From: an uncultured Actinomycetes bacterium
GTDB taxonomy: Bacteria; Actinomycetota; Thermoleophilia; Solirubrobacterales; 70-9
Assembly (NCBI GenBank): GCA_946886425.1
Contig: CAMPIP010000150.1
Coordinates: 1-5,782 of the forward strand
Length of the DNA: 5,782 bases
Direction: 5' to 3'
The notes below the pieces were generated by a model. That model did no database searches. It saw only the letters and a list, made by a program, of their open reading frames with translations, and was not told where the DNA came from. A program made the translations under genes and the position numbers. Below, piece after piece: positions 5,640-5,782 of this stretch; positions within the stretch are counted from its first letter, which is position 1, and the number at the start of each line of letters is the position of its first letter.

Positions 5640-5713
5640 CCCGGATTACCGGTCGGACCCAACACCTGTCGCCGCTTCCGAGGACGGCCTCCGCGGGCGC
5701 GGGCAGCGCGAAG

Positions 5714-5782
<69 letters not shown>

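Noticed and set aside
5640..5713. Possible terminator or attachment site next to the tRNA-Asp 3' end
   Set aside because: Only a four-base GAGG/CCTC pairing (5680-5683 with 5688-5691) is visible. There is no T-run, no integrase gene and no repeat of the tRNA 3' end within the window.

Overview
The window is GC-rich, with tightly packed genes whose third codon positions are mostly G or C. It also has GTG and TTG starts, a lipoprotein peptide-type ABC binding protein, TetR paralogues and an ECF-type sigma factor. This fits a high-GC actinobacterium, plausibly a soil Thermoleophilia/Solirubrobacterales-like lineage. That placement is inference from composition and gene style, not from a marker gene.

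Left part (1-1398): the tail of one TetR-family regulator is followed by a complete, clearly related TetR regulator (start best placed at 263), so the two form a tandem duplicated pair. Between them is a short AT-richer stretch with a TATGAT hexamer flanked by inverted GTACA/TGTAC arms, a candidate promoter and operator. Converging on this pair is a minus-strand ECF-type sigma-70 factor with no anti-sigma gene beside it.

Middle part (1399-3464): a 78-base AT-rich divergent spacer with a near-perfect 16-base palindrome separates the sigma gene from a plus-strand cluster. The cluster encodes a SAM-dependent methyltransferase, a metallo-beta-lactamase-fold lactonase of the N-acyl homoserine lactonase type, and a VOC (glyoxalase/bleomycin-resistance-fold) protein. 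The lactonase and VOC genes overlap by ATGA. The lactonase also has a TAGAGT hexamer placed as expected for a leaderless start. The cluster could act on a small lactone or another small electrophilic molecule, but no substrate can be read from the sequence.

Right part (3465-5782): all minus strand. In transcription order there is a tRNA-Asp(GTC) cut by the window edge, a DUF1810 family protein, and a family-5 extracellular solute-binding lipoprotein. No permease or ATPase gene for the binding protein is visible. The rest of the sequence is short intergenic spacers, none above 90 bases. I see no mobile element, CRISPR array or phage gene. This is mostly ordinary chromosomal sequence; the regulatory spacers and the sigma/lactonase arrangement are what deserve a second look.
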